From positions 1 through 19,365 of the forward strand of contig CAJUAT010000008.1 in the NCBI GenBank assembly GCA_910584525.1: a stretch of 19,365 nt of DNA, written 5' to 3'. The notes beneath the pieces were generated by a model, which had not been told where the DNA came from, did not search any database, and saw nothing but the letters and a program-made list of their open reading frames with translations. The DNA comes from an uncultured Muribaculaceae bacterium. GTDB lineage: Bacteria; Bacteroidota; Bacteroidia; Bacteroidales; Muribaculaceae. Both the position numbers and the translations under genes were made by a program. Shown in pieces: positions 1-7,576 of this stretch. The first letter of the stretch is position 1; every line of letters begins with the position of its first letter.

Positions 1-89
1 CTGTGGTTTTCCTTAAAAAAATTCACAAATCACAAAAGTTTAAATGAGTTCTACATATGTTTTACAACATAGGTTTATAACATATAAAT

Positions 90-128
90 AATTCCGGCCA
101 ATATCAGCGATGGATATTGGCCGGAATT
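90..128. terminator. Perfect 16-bp hairpin downstream of htpG, possible terminator
   Basis: Bases 90-105 pair perfectly with 113-128 around a 7-nt loop. The stem core is the CCGGCCAATATC type. On the minus strand, the direction of htpG, it is followed by an AT-rich stretch but not by a clean U-tract, so it is a weak candidate for an intrinsic terminator. It lies about 240 bp past the htpG stop, with a MITE-like element in between. It could equally end a gene outside the window or be a free-standing repeat. The 89 bases before it are AT-rich and show no gene. Confidence 0.5.
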
Positions 129-142
129 CTTAGAGCGCGTTC

Positions 143-332
143 CTTAGAAACTGTTTAAATTTATGTGAGAAATTTTATTACACTTTATGAAGCCATGCTT
201 TTAAGAATCTTTTTGGCGCTTTCCGCCAAGTATCGTCGGTCACGATGCCCGCATCGCTCCCTCCTCAACTTGCGGAAATCCCTCAAAAATCTTCTCAAAA
301 TCATTGGCTCATAAATTTAAACAGTTTCTTAG
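143..332. mobile_element. MITE-like element with 20-bp terminal inverted repeats
   Basis: Bases 146-165 (starting AGAAACTG) are the exact reverse complement of 310-329. Two of the next three flanking pairs also match, giving about 23 bp with one mismatch. The element is about 185-190 bp, encodes nothing convincing, and has TTAG at both outer edges (144-147 and 329-332), which could be a target duplication. The interior holds a small TTGGCG/CGCCAA hairpin (213-229) and, at 235-264, a structured motif that recurs at the right end of the window. Small size, terminal inverted repeats and no transposase fit a non-autonomous transposable element. The family is not recognised. Confidence 0.6.
235..264 (-). 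repeat. REP-like structured motif, copy A
   Basis: Read on the minus strand this is GGAGGGAG, then a 5-bp stem CGATG/CATCG with a 4-nt loop CGGG, then TGACCGAC. The same layout occurs at 19225-19254 and 19310-19339 on the plus strand, with identical flanks (one base different in the last copy) but another stem, CATAC/GTATG, and another loop. Conserved flanks with compensatory changes in the stem point to selection on a folded single strand. A GGAG tetranucleotide next to a hairpin is the known format of REP elements that use IS200/IS605-like (RAYT) enzymes. Assigning this motif to that class is inference. Confidence 0.55.
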
Positions 333-369
333 TTTGTCTTTTCCGGATGAACCGGATTGCTATTCTCTA

Positions 370-2415
370 TTACAGCATCTGAATGCTTCTGCTTATAAAG
401 GCAGCCAGCGATTCGCCTTTCAGCATGTTGGCCTTGAGGAGCGCCAGGTCGATAATCTGTTTTACTACGGGCACGCCTGCGGCATAATCCTTGACGATCT
501 TCTCCTCCTTGCCACGCAGCTCCATCACCTCCTTCTCCTTGTCGGAGATACGGCTTTCGAGCGCCGCCTTGTCGTCTTTCTTCTCCTTGAGTTCGGTGCG
601 CAGAGTCTTGATCACATCGTTGGTCTCGTCGATCTGCTTGCGGATGGGCGTAACCTTGCTGCCTATGGCGCCGACAGCTTCCTTGACGATTGTCTTCACG
701 GCAGGCTGCTCCGTATTGACCACCAGCGAATACATGTCGGGGAGTCCGGCATAGAATCCTGCACCACCCTGCAGCGCCGACATATCCTTCATACGGCGCA
801 TCATCTCGTTCTGCGTCAGCGTGGCCGGAGCGTCGCTATCCTTCAGCGCATTGTACTCCACGATGAAGTTGACATTATTCATCTCCGGCATCTGGCTGCG
901 GAATATACCTGTGAGCAGGTCGGATTCGAGCGCGTCGAGGTTGCTGCCGTCGCTCTCCTTCTTCACGATAAGCCGCTCGGGAGTGTCGGCGTCGACACGC
1001 ACAAACATCGTCTTCTCCAGCTTCGACTCAAGCATCTGCACGATATGCTGGTCAAGCTGCCCGTCGAGAAGCAGCACGCTGTAACCCTTCTCCTCGGCAG
1101 CCTGTATATAACTGTACTGCGCCGTCTTGTCGGTGCTGTAGAGATATACCACATTCCCCTCCATGTTAGTCTGGTCTGCCTCCACAAGCTTGCGGTAGTC
1201 ATCAAGAGTATAATACTCGCCCTTCACATCCTTGAAGAGGAAGAACTTCTTCGAAGCGTCGTAGAACTTCTCGTCGGTGAGCATTCCATACTTGATGAAG
1301 ATGGAGATGTCATCCCATTTCTTTTCGAACTCCTTGCGGTCGTCGCGGAACATCTTGGTGAGCTTTTCAGCCACCTTCTTGGAAATGTAGCCGGAGATTT
1401 TCTTCACCTGGGAGTCGGCCTGCAGATAGCTGCGGCTTACGTTCAGCGGTATGTCGGGGGAATCGATCACGCCCTGCATGAGCATCATGAACTCGGGCAC
1501 CACACCCTCCACCTGGTCGGTCACATACACCTGGTTGCAGTAGAGCTGGATGCGGTTGTGGTTGATGTCGATGTTGTTGCGCAGCTTCGGGAAGTAGAGG
1601 ATGCCCGTGAGATTGAAAGGATAGTCCACATTGAGGTGAATCCAGAAGAGAGGATCCTCCTCACCGGGGCGCAGCTCATGGTAGAACTTCAGATAATCCT
1701 CGTCGGAGAGGTCGGCGGGTTTCTTTGTCCAGAGGGGTTCTGTGGCGTTCACAACCTTGTCCTTGTCGGTATCCACATACTTTCCGTCCTTCCATTCCTG
1801 TTCCTTGCCGCAAATCACGGGCACGGGCAGGAATCGGCAATATTTCCGGAGCAACGTATCTATACGCTGCTGCTCGAGGAATTCCTTGCTGTCATCGTCG
1901 ATGTAAAGGATGATGTCGGTTCCGCGGTCAGTCTTGTCGGTTTCGGTCATTGTGTATTCAGGACTGCCGTCGCAGCTCCATTCCACAGCCTTGGCTCCCT
2001 CCTTATAGCTCAGCGAGCGGATCTCCACTTTCTTCGATACCATGAATGCCGAATAGAATCCGAGTCCGAAATGGCCTATGATGGAGTTGGCGGTATCCTT
2101 GTATTTCTCCAGGAACTCCTCGGCGCCGGAGAATGCTATCTGATTGATATATCGTTCGATGTCGTCGGCATCCATGCCGATGCCGCGGTCGCGTACTGTC
2201 AGCGTACCTGCCTCTTTGTCAATAATGACACGAACGTCAAGCTCGCCGAGTTCGCCCTTGAACTCTCCGAACGACGCAAGTGTACGCAGCTTCTGCGTGG
2301 CATCTATCGCATTCGACACCAGCTCGCGCAGAAATATCTCATGGTCGCTGTATAGAAACTTCTTGATTACGGGGAAGATATTTTCAGTAGTAACCCCTAT
2401 TTTTCCGGTTGGCAT
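370..2415 (-). CDS. htpG: Molecular chaperone HtpG (Hsp90 family)
   Basis: This is a 681-residue cytosolic ATP-dependent chaperone of the Hsp90 family, which as a dimer helps client proteins fold or mature. The N-terminal GHKL ATPase motifs are all present: ELVSNA (Glu31 as likely catalytic base, Asn35 for magnesium), DRGIGM at 76-81, GHFGLGF at 114-120 in the nucleotide lid, and GTDIILY near 165. The middle and C-terminal dimerisation domains follow, and the length matches Bacteroidales homologues. The ATG at 2413-2415 gives the family's usual start (MPTGKIGVTTENIFP). It is monocistronic by position: a terminator lies upstream at 2531-2563 and non-coding sequence downstream. No CIRCE operator is visible in the 115-nt leader, and I could not fix a promoter there. 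A small hairpin at 2444-2468 lies in the leader. Confidence 0.97.
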   Translation of the reverse strand: MPTGKIGVTTENIFPVIKKFLYSDHEIFLRELVSNAIDATQKLRTLASFGEFKGELGELDVRVIIDKEAGTLTVRDRGIGMDADDIERYINQIAFSGAEEFLEKYKDTANSIIGHFGLGFYSAFMVSKKVEIRSLSYKEGAKAVEWSCDGSPEYTMTETDKTDRGTDIILYIDDDSKEFLEQQRIDTLLRKYCRFLPVPVICGKEQEWKDGKYVDTDKDKVVNATEPLWTKKPADLSDEDYLKFYHELRPGEEDPLFWIHLNVDYPFNLTGILYFPKLRNNIDINHNRIQLYCNQVYVTDQVEGVVPEFMMLMQGVIDSPDIPLNVSRSYLQADSQVKKISGYISKKVAEKLTKMFRDDRKEFEKKWDDISIFIKYGMLTDEKFYDASKKFFLFKDVKGEYYTLDDYRKLVEADQTNMEGNVVYLYSTDKTAQYSYIQAAEEKGYSVLLLDGQLDQHIVQMLESKLEKTMFVRVDADTPERLIVKKESDGSNLDALESDLLTGIFRSQMPEMNNVNFIVEYNALKDSDAPATLTQNEMMRRMKDMSALQGGAGFYAGLPDMYSLVVNTEQPAVKTIVKEAVGAIGSKVTPIRKQIDETNDVIKTLRTELKEKKDDKAALESRISDKEKEVMELRGKEEKIVKDYAAGVPVVKQIIDLALLKANMLKGESLAAFISRSIQML

Positions 2416-2443
2416 TGCTTTTACAGGTTTGATTCTCTTATGT

Positions 2444-2468
2444 CGGACGGCTCAATCTTCGCCGTCTG
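2444..2468 (-). other. Small hairpin in the htpG leader
   Basis: Bases 2444-2451 pair with 2461-2468 (core GACGGC/GCCGTC plus one wobble and one outer pair) around a 9-nt loop, about 28 nt upstream of the htpG ATG. It would be transcribed in the 5' leader. It does not cover the start codon, so thermosensor behaviour is not evident. It is only worth noting because the gene is a heat-shock chaperone. Confidence 0.3.
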
Positions 2469-2530
2469 TCAATTCTATAACAAATACCGCGCCGAATCTA
2501 CCATCACGCCCCGCCACAAAAATTGTTAAG

Positions 2531-2563
2531 AAAGCCGCTCGGCATCAAATGCCGGGCGGCTTT
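2531..2563 (-). terminator. Intrinsic terminator of the TonB receptor/lipoprotein operon
   Basis: Bases 2531-2545 pair with 2549-2563 over 15 positions, all Watson-Crick except one wobble, around a 3-nt loop. The stem is GC-rich (GCCGC/GCGGC). On the minus strand it is followed by TTTCTTAACAATTTTT. It begins 22 bp after the stop codon of the lipoprotein gene, the usual place for a factor-independent terminator. The stem is bounded by A's and T's on both sides, so it might also work weakly in the other direction. Confidence 0.85.
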
Positions 2564-2584
2564 TAGCATTGGCGCTGTTATTCC

Positions 2585-4630
2585 TTACTCGTTCCAGGTG
2601 CAGGATACGAATTTGAATTTGCCTTTCTCTTCTACCTCGAATACGATTGTCTGCGGCTTGGTGGCGCCGTCATAGATGTAGAAGTCAATTGTCACCGTGG
2701 GATGGAAGTCGCCTATCGGGGCAAGGTCGGGATACCTGGCGGCAACCACTGCCGGTCCCACCTCTTCCTCGAAACGCTTCTTCATCACGGCCACTACCTC
2801 CTCGTCGGTCATGTCCTTGTAAGCCTCGGCATACTGTGTGCGGGCGGCTCCCGGACGAAGGTCTATATTGTTCTGATAGGCCGATGCGCCGGTGTAATAG
2901 TCATTGTTGCCATAGGAAGTCACATACTTGGCTCCGTCGGGCACATTGTTGAGTACCCAGTCAACACATGCCTGGTAGAACTCGGCACTGAACGGAATGC
3001 CCTTGCCGGCGGGGAGCGTCAGCGTGATCGAAGGATCGAGCTGCCACTTGCCGTCGCGCTTCACAAACTGGTTGGTGACCTCGGTCACGCCATTGCTCTT
3101 GATCTTGTCGTACCACTTCGTGCCGTCGTAAGCCCAGAGTGCGCATGCGTTCACCGTCTGCTTGTTGGAATAGTAGCGGTAAGCCACATATACCTCCTGG
3201 TCCTTCTGAGCAAAGGGATACTGACGGGCGAGCATTATGGGGAGATACTCCTCGGCCTGTGTGCCCTGGAAATTACCGTAAGTCAGGCCCATCTCGGCAT
3301 AGTCGGAAGGCTGCACGCACATGGCTTCGGGAACTGCTTTCCATGCGCCGCCTTCAAGTTTATATGCCGCATAGAGGGTCTTGAAGGGGACAGCCACCAC
3401 GCGGTTGCGTTTGCCATGACGCTTGCCGGCAGCCGCACTCTCCACGCGCGTCACTACCATGTTGGCATTGACAATCTCGCCCGACTTGGATGTCTGGGTG
3501 AAATAACCGTACACCTTCACCTTCTTGCCGTCGGCAAGCTCTGCCTTGAGGGCATCCTCCACATTGTAGATGCTGCCTCGCACGTCGCTGCGGCCATCGA
3601 AAGCAAGATTGATATAATTGCCGCTGACGTTGATCGTGCCGGTCATCTCGCCATATACGGCCAGGACAGGCGACTCATTGGCGCCGGCCTGCACGAGATA
3701 GTCAGGTGTCAGGGTCACCGGCGAGGGATACGTGTAGGCCTGGCTGCTTGCCGGTACTATCACCGCATTATCGTAAGGAATCTGCAGACAGTTCTTGTAA
3801 GAGCCGAGAGTGGCCTTCACTTCGAGCTGCGTGCCCACGGCATATGTGCCGGCTGTGTAGCCCGAGGAATAAACGAGAATGGAGCCGGCCTTGTCGGTGA
3901 GTATGAAACCCACCTTGCACGTGGCGGTCACAACACCCTTTACATCCACCTCCATACCGTCGGAGAGACCCGGTTTGAGCACATCGCTCATCTCGAAGGG
4001 AGCGGCACCGAACTCAGGGTCGACATTCGACTGGTTGTACTGCACCACTACGCAGTCGCCCTCGGAGGCGTCGTCGAAGTAATTGGCGAGCACGCGGGGC
4101 AGAGCTGCCGTGGCGGGATGCGACGGCGAGAAGGCCGTGGCGTAATCCTCGTCGCTGCCATAGACATCCTGATAGTCTGTCTCGCTTACGGTGTACGACT
4201 CAGCTCCGTTCACCAGCTTCATCACCTCCGGAAGGTCGGAAACCTCGTTGTAGGTAAGGTTTATCGCCGAACCGTCGGTAAGTGCGAAATAAGGGAATAT
4301 GGAGTCGTTGAGCAGGTTGGGCATATATCGGGCCGCAGGCGTGGCGGGGGTGATATATTTGTTGGCCTCCACAGCCTTCAGGGCCTTGATGGCATCGGGG
4401 GAAATGCCGTCGATACTGTCCTGACGCGCCAGCGCCTTGTTGAAGCGGTTCACGGAGAATTCCTTGTAGTCGGCAGCCGTGAGGGTATACTCCACCGACT
4501 CCTTCTGGCTAAAGTCCTGGTTCCCCTCGAAACCGTCGAGACCATTGTTCCAGCTGTCCTCGCTGCAGGAGGCCAGAGCCATCGCGGCAAGCACTGCAGG
4601 CGCCAGTTGCTTTATCTTTGTTTTCATCAT
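2585..4630 (-). CDS. Surface-type OB-fold lipoprotein partner of the TonB-dependent receptor
   Basis: This is a 681-residue predicted outer-membrane lipoprotein. A lipoprotein signal peptide ends in LASC with the lipidated cysteine at residue 22. The following S-E-D is acidic like the Bacteroidetes export signal that sends lipoproteins to the cell surface. Two OB-fold-like segments can be seen, at about 225-295 (GMEVDVKGVVTATC, then GFILTDKAGSILVY) and 322-397 (VYGEMTGTINVSG, then KVKVYGYFTQ). This resembles DUF5689-type lipoproteins. The remainder, about 410-681, is rich in Tyr and Trp and has no domain I can name. It begins 8 bp after the receptor gene, so the two are co-transcribed and probably act together in binding or importing a ligand at the surface. 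The ligand is unknown. The first ATG is at 4628-4630, and a second one codon later is equally possible. Confidence 0.75.
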   Translation of the reverse strand: MMKTKIKQLAPAVLAAMALASCSEDSWNNGLDGFEGNQDFSQKESVEYTLTAADYKEFSVNRFNKALARQDSIDGISPDAIKALKAVEANKYITPATPAARYMPNLLNDSIFPYFALTDGSAINLTYNEVSDLPEVMKLVNGAESYTVSETDYQDVYGSDEDYATAFSPSHPATAALPRVLANYFDDASEGDCVVVQYNQSNVDPEFGAAPFEMSDVLKPGLSDGMEVDVKGVVTATCKVGFILTDKAGSILVYSSGYTAGTYAVGTQLEVKATLGSYKNCLQIPYDNAVIVPASSQAYTYPSPVTLTPDYLVQAGANESPVLAVYGEMTGTINVSGNYINLAFDGRSDVRGSIYNVEDALKAELADGKKVKVYGYFTQTSKSGEIVNANMVVTRVESAAAGKRHGKRNRVVAVPFKTLYAAYKLEGGAWKAVPEAMCVQPSDYAEMGLTYGNFQGTQAEEYLPIMLARQYPFAQKDQEVYVAYRYYSNKQTVNACALWAYDGTKWYDKIKSNGVTEVTNQFVKRDGKWQLDPSITLTLPAGKGIPFSAEFYQACVDWVLNNVPDGAKYVTSYGNNDYYTGASAYQNNIDLRPGAARTQYAEAYKDMTDEEVVAVMKKRFEEEVGPAVVAARYPDLAPIGDFHPTVTIDFYIYDGATKPQTIVFEVEEKGKFKFVSCTWNE

Positions 4631-4638
4631 GTTTCTTC

Positions 4639-7368
4639 TTAGAAGTTCACTTTAAGTTTGATGCTGAATGTTCTGCCGAAAGAGTAGAACACGCGGAAAG
4701 CATTGTTCCAGGCGCCGTCGACGCTCGAGAGTGTGTAGGCATCCTTCACGTAGTTGTAGCCGCAGATATTGTTGATGTTACCGTATATTGTAGCGGTGAC
4801 CTTGCCGGCGATTTTGAAACGGTAGCTGGCGTTGAGGTCGAGCTCGTTGCCCCAGGGTATTCTCCACGGGTCGGCCACGGTAACCTCGGAGTTGGCCGTA
4901 TAAGAGTCGCTTGAAATCTCGTAGTCGGAATAGTTGCGTGCGCTGGCCACCCAGTCGAGTCCTATGCGGAAGCCCTTGAAAGGCTTGAAGGTCACGCCGA
5001 GATAGCCGGTGGTCTGTGCCGAGCCGCCTATCTTGCGTCCCTTCTGCATCACGGTGGCATGGGCATGGTCGGGAGCGAGAATGCCCGATGCCAGGTTGCC
5101 CGAAAGGTCGGCAAGCGGCTGTCCCTGCTCGGTGTAGAAGTAACCTGTCGGGTTTGATGCCCATGTCCAGTCGCCGATGGAGAACATGCCGTCAAACTCC
5201 ACCCAGCTTGTGGGAATATACTTGGCGCTAAGCTCTATACCCATATGACGTGCGTTGACACCACTCATGCTCAAGGTATAGTACTGGCCGGCGTTGGGAC
5301 CCTGACGGATCTCACCGCTACGGGTAGTGGTCTTGTCGCACTTGTCGAGCCACATCGTATAGTACAGGTTGGCGTTGAGGGAGAACTGACGCGAGTGATA
5401 GCCGTAGCCCAGCTCCAGCGACCATATCTTGGAGTTCTTAGGATTGGGGTTCACCACGTTGCTGGTGGCCTGCGAAAGGAACACGCCGTAGCTGAAGAAG
5501 GGCACGCGCGAGATGAAACCTCCGTTGAGGAACACGTTGTTGTGCTTGTTGATGTTGTAGTTCACACCGGCCTTGACGGTACCGCCGGCGAAGTTCTCCG
5601 TTGTGGAGCGCTCGTGATCCTTGTCATAGTAGAAGAAGTCGCGGCGCCACATCTGGTTGAACTGCACCGAACCTGCCAGGATAGCAGTCAGCTTGTTGTC
5701 GAGGGCAAGATATTCCAGCTGTCCGTAGAGACCTTCCTGTACGGTATAGCCGTTGAAGTTGCGGAAAACGATGTCGCCCACGCCGAGGTGCTCGAACTTC
5801 CAGTCCGGGTCGTTGGCGGCCGCGTTGTTGTAGGCCTTCACGTTCTTGCGGTTCTCATAGTTCATGTAGTACTCGCCGTCGTAGAGGTCCACAATCTTGT
5901 TGTTGTGCTTGCCTATGTAATAGCGCACGTCGAGACCGCCGGTGAAGATGAGCTTCTTGGGTATGAACTCATTCTTGTAGGTAGATACGAGACCATACCA
6001 TTCATGATTGTTGTTGGAGCTCGACATCACCATGTTGGAGCCGATGGTTGATGCAATGTTCATCTCCTGTATGGCGGCATAGTCGAAAGTGCCGTCGGGG
6101 CAGCGGAACGTAGTGTTCAGAACGCCATCCGTCGTGCCATACCACGACCTGTTGCTATATTTGCCGTGACCCTGACCGCTGTAGCCGCCGCCGGTTCCAA
6201 ACGATACATATACCGTGTTGGTCCACGACGACTTGTAGTCAATCTGCCATATGTGGCTCAGCGAGATCTGCGGCTTGTGGTAGAAGTTATAGCTGGAGCT
6301 CTTGCGTTCGCCATGCAGGCCATAGCCGAATGTGGGGTTGTAGCGGTAAGGGCTCTCGCCGTTCATGTATCCGCGCACATTCTGCCAGCCCTCGATGGTA
6401 AGACCGTCGGCACGGTTACGCTGATAATGGGTCTGGGGAGCGCCGAAGGCCGTCAGCGACAGCTGCTGGTTGTCGCCGATTTTCTTCGACACGTTCACGA
6501 AGTAGTTGTAGGAGTTGAAGTTGGTGCCCTGAATATAACCGTCACCCCATCTGCGGGAGCCGAGCACTGTGATTGCCCAGCCGTTCTTCATGAGACCCGT
6601 GGAAAGCATGAGGCCGAACTGGTTCATGCCGTCGTTGCCCATGCCGTACCATGCGGAACCGCCACGTTTGGCGTCGAGGCTGCGCGTGGTGATGTTGATG
6701 GTACCTCCCACCGACGGTGCCGACAGCAGTGCCGCGCCAAGACCGCGCTGGCTCTGCATGTTGCTCGTCACGTCCGACAGGCCGGCCCAGTTGCTCCAGT
6801 ATACGCCGCCCCACTCCATATCGTTGATGGGTATACCGTTGATAAGCACAGCCACATTCTCCGACTTGAAACCGCGCATGTTGATTTTGGCGTCGCCGAA
6901 GCCACCGCCGTCAGGCGTGGCCCACACACCGGGAGTCGTCTTCAGAATCTCAGGGAACTCCTGTGCGCCCAGCTTTGTCTCGATCTGGAGGGCGTCAACC
7001 TGCGAAAGGGCCACAGGTGTCTGACGCGTACGCGCCACCGACTGCGTCACCACCACGTCCTGAAGCATCCTGCTCTCCGGCGCCATGGTGAGATCCCCCA
7101 CATTGGCCGCCACATCTACCTGCAGCGGCTTGTAGCCCAGAAAGCTGATGTCTATCCGCCGAGTGTTGTCAGGTACGGTAATCTTGAAATTACCCTCGAT
7201 ATCGGTGGTCACTCCACCCTTCGCGCCCGGTATGCGTATCACCGCCCCGGTCAACGGCTCTCCCTGTTCGTCGAGAACCTTGCCCCGGCAGACCTTATCG
7301 GCATAGGCCTCCATGCTGAGACCCACCGACAACAACGCTCCGAAGCCTATGAGAATCGCTCTCTTCAT
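4639..7368 (-). CDS. TonB-dependent outer-membrane receptor with CarboxypepD_reg-like domain
   Basis: This is a 909-residue outer-membrane transporter that takes up a ligand using energy from TonB-ExbBD. A signal peptide covers about residues 1-24. A carboxypeptidase-regulatory-like beta-sandwich follows at 25-95 (GKVLDEQGEPLTGAVIRI, TDIEGNF, FLGYKP), as in many Bacteroidetes receptors. A TonB-box-like DVVVTQ lies near 104-109. The plug domain covers about 115-228 (NMRGF, VLINGIPIND, SVGGTINITTR) and the beta-barrel runs to a terminal phenylalanine (KLKVNF), as expected for BAM-inserted barrels. It is the first gene of a two-gene operon with the OB-fold lipoprotein. No SusD homologue or glycan-degrading enzyme is present, so this is not a classical polysaccharide utilisation locus, and the substrate cannot be read from the sequence. 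A promoter element lies about 65 bp upstream. Confidence 0.93.
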   Translation of the reverse strand: MKRAILIGFGALLSVGLSMEAYADKVCRGKVLDEQGEPLTGAVIRIPGAKGGVTTDIEGNFKITVPDNTRRIDISFLGYKPLQVDVAANVGDLTMAPESRMLQDVVVTQSVARTRQTPVALSQVDALQIETKLGAQEFPEILKTTPGVWATPDGGGFGDAKINMRGFKSENVAVLINGIPINDMEWGGVYWSNWAGLSDVTSNMQSQRGLGAALLSAPSVGGTINITTRSLDAKRGGSAWYGMGNDGMNQFGLMLSTGLMKNGWAITVLGSRRWGDGYIQGTNFNSYNYFVNVSKKIGDNQQLSLTAFGAPQTHYQRNRADGLTIEGWQNVRGYMNGESPYRYNPTFGYGLHGERKSSSYNFYHKPQISLSHIWQIDYKSSWTNTVYVSFGTGGGYSGQGHGKYSNRSWYGTTDGVLNTTFRCPDGTFDYAAIQEMNIASTIGSNMVMSSSNNNHEWYGLVSTYKNEFIPKKLIFTGGLDVRYYIGKHNNKIVDLYDGEYYMNYENRKNVKAYNNAAANDPDWKFEHLGVGDIVFRNFNGYTVQEGLYGQLEYLALDNKLTAILAGSVQFNQMWRRDFFYYDKDHERSTTENFAGGTVKAGVNYNINKHNNVFLNGGFISRVPFFSYGVFLSQATSNVVNPNPKNSKIWSLELGYGYHSRQFSLNANLYYTMWLDKCDKTTTRSGEIRQGPNAGQYYTLSMSGVNARHMGIELSAKYIPTSWVEFDGMFSIGDWTWASNPTGYFYTEQGQPLADLSGNLASGILAPDHAHATVMQKGRKIGGSAQTTGYLGVTFKPFKGFRIGLDWVASARNYSDYEISSDSYTANSEVTVADPWRIPWGNELDLNASYRFKIAGKVTATIYGNINNICGYNYVKDAYTLSSVDGAWNNAFRVFYSFGRTFSIKLKVNF

Positions 7369-7432
7369 AGTTGTTATTGTTGGTTATGTTGTTTCACGGT
7401 TTTCGATATCCATTTCCATTTGAACTGCTCTG

Positions 7433-7440
7433 CAAAGTTA
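7433..7440 (-). promoter_or_regulatory. -7 element of the TonB receptor operon promoter
   Basis: On the minus strand this reads TAACTTTG, a match to the Bacteroidetes -7 consensus TAnnTTTG, and it predicts a leader of roughly 60 nt before the ATG at 7368. About 20 nt upstream the sequence is a run of T's rather than the ideal TTTG, so the -33 element is weak. The placement between an upstream terminator and the receptor start supports the call. Confidence 0.6.
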
Positions 7441-7493
7441 AGCAAAAATTTGTAAAAAAATGTAATCCCGATATTGCAAATTTGATAAACCAT

Positions 7494-7552
7494 AAAAAAA
7501 CATCCTGCCGCCATAGCCAATTGATTTTGGCCATGACGACAGGATGTTTTTC
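7494..7552 (-). terminator. Strong hairpin terminator after the nuclease remnant
   Basis: A long interrupted hairpin: 7501-7507 pairs with 7540-7546 (CATCCTG/CAGGATG), and 7512-7520 pairs with 7527-7535 with one mismatch, around a 6-nt loop. On the minus strand the stem is followed by seven U's (7500-7494), typical of an intrinsic terminator. It starts about 25 bp after the stop codon of the truncated nuclease gene and separates it from the TonB receptor promoter. A T-run on the plus strand means it could act in both directions. Confidence 0.85.
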
Positions 7553-7576
7553 TTCTCTATCGAGATTTGTATCTGA

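Noticed and set aside
213..229. TTGGCG/CGCCAA hairpin as htpG terminator
   Set aside because: It has only a 6-bp stem and no U-run following on the minus strand. It is more likely part of the MITE-like element.
304..2355. Plus-strand open frame of 683 codons
   Set aside because: It is antisense to htpG across nearly its whole length, its protein is Leu/His-rich with no recognisable domain, and htpG on the minus strand is certain. Long antisense frames are expected from the codon use here.
2416..2530. htpG promoter candidates (TAGATTCG or TATTTG words)
   Set aside because: Neither gives a good TAnnTTTG together with a correctly spaced TTTG, so I did not annotate a promoter.
2702..4642. Plus-strand open frame of 646 codons
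   Set aside because: It is antisense to the lipoprotein gene, with an arginine, histidine and leucine-rich product without domains. The minus-strand gene has a signal peptide, a matching operon partner and a terminator.
6166..7455. Plus-strand open frame of 429 codons opposite the TonB receptor
   Set aside because: It is antisense to an unmistakable receptor gene and crosses its start and promoter; the product shows no family signature.
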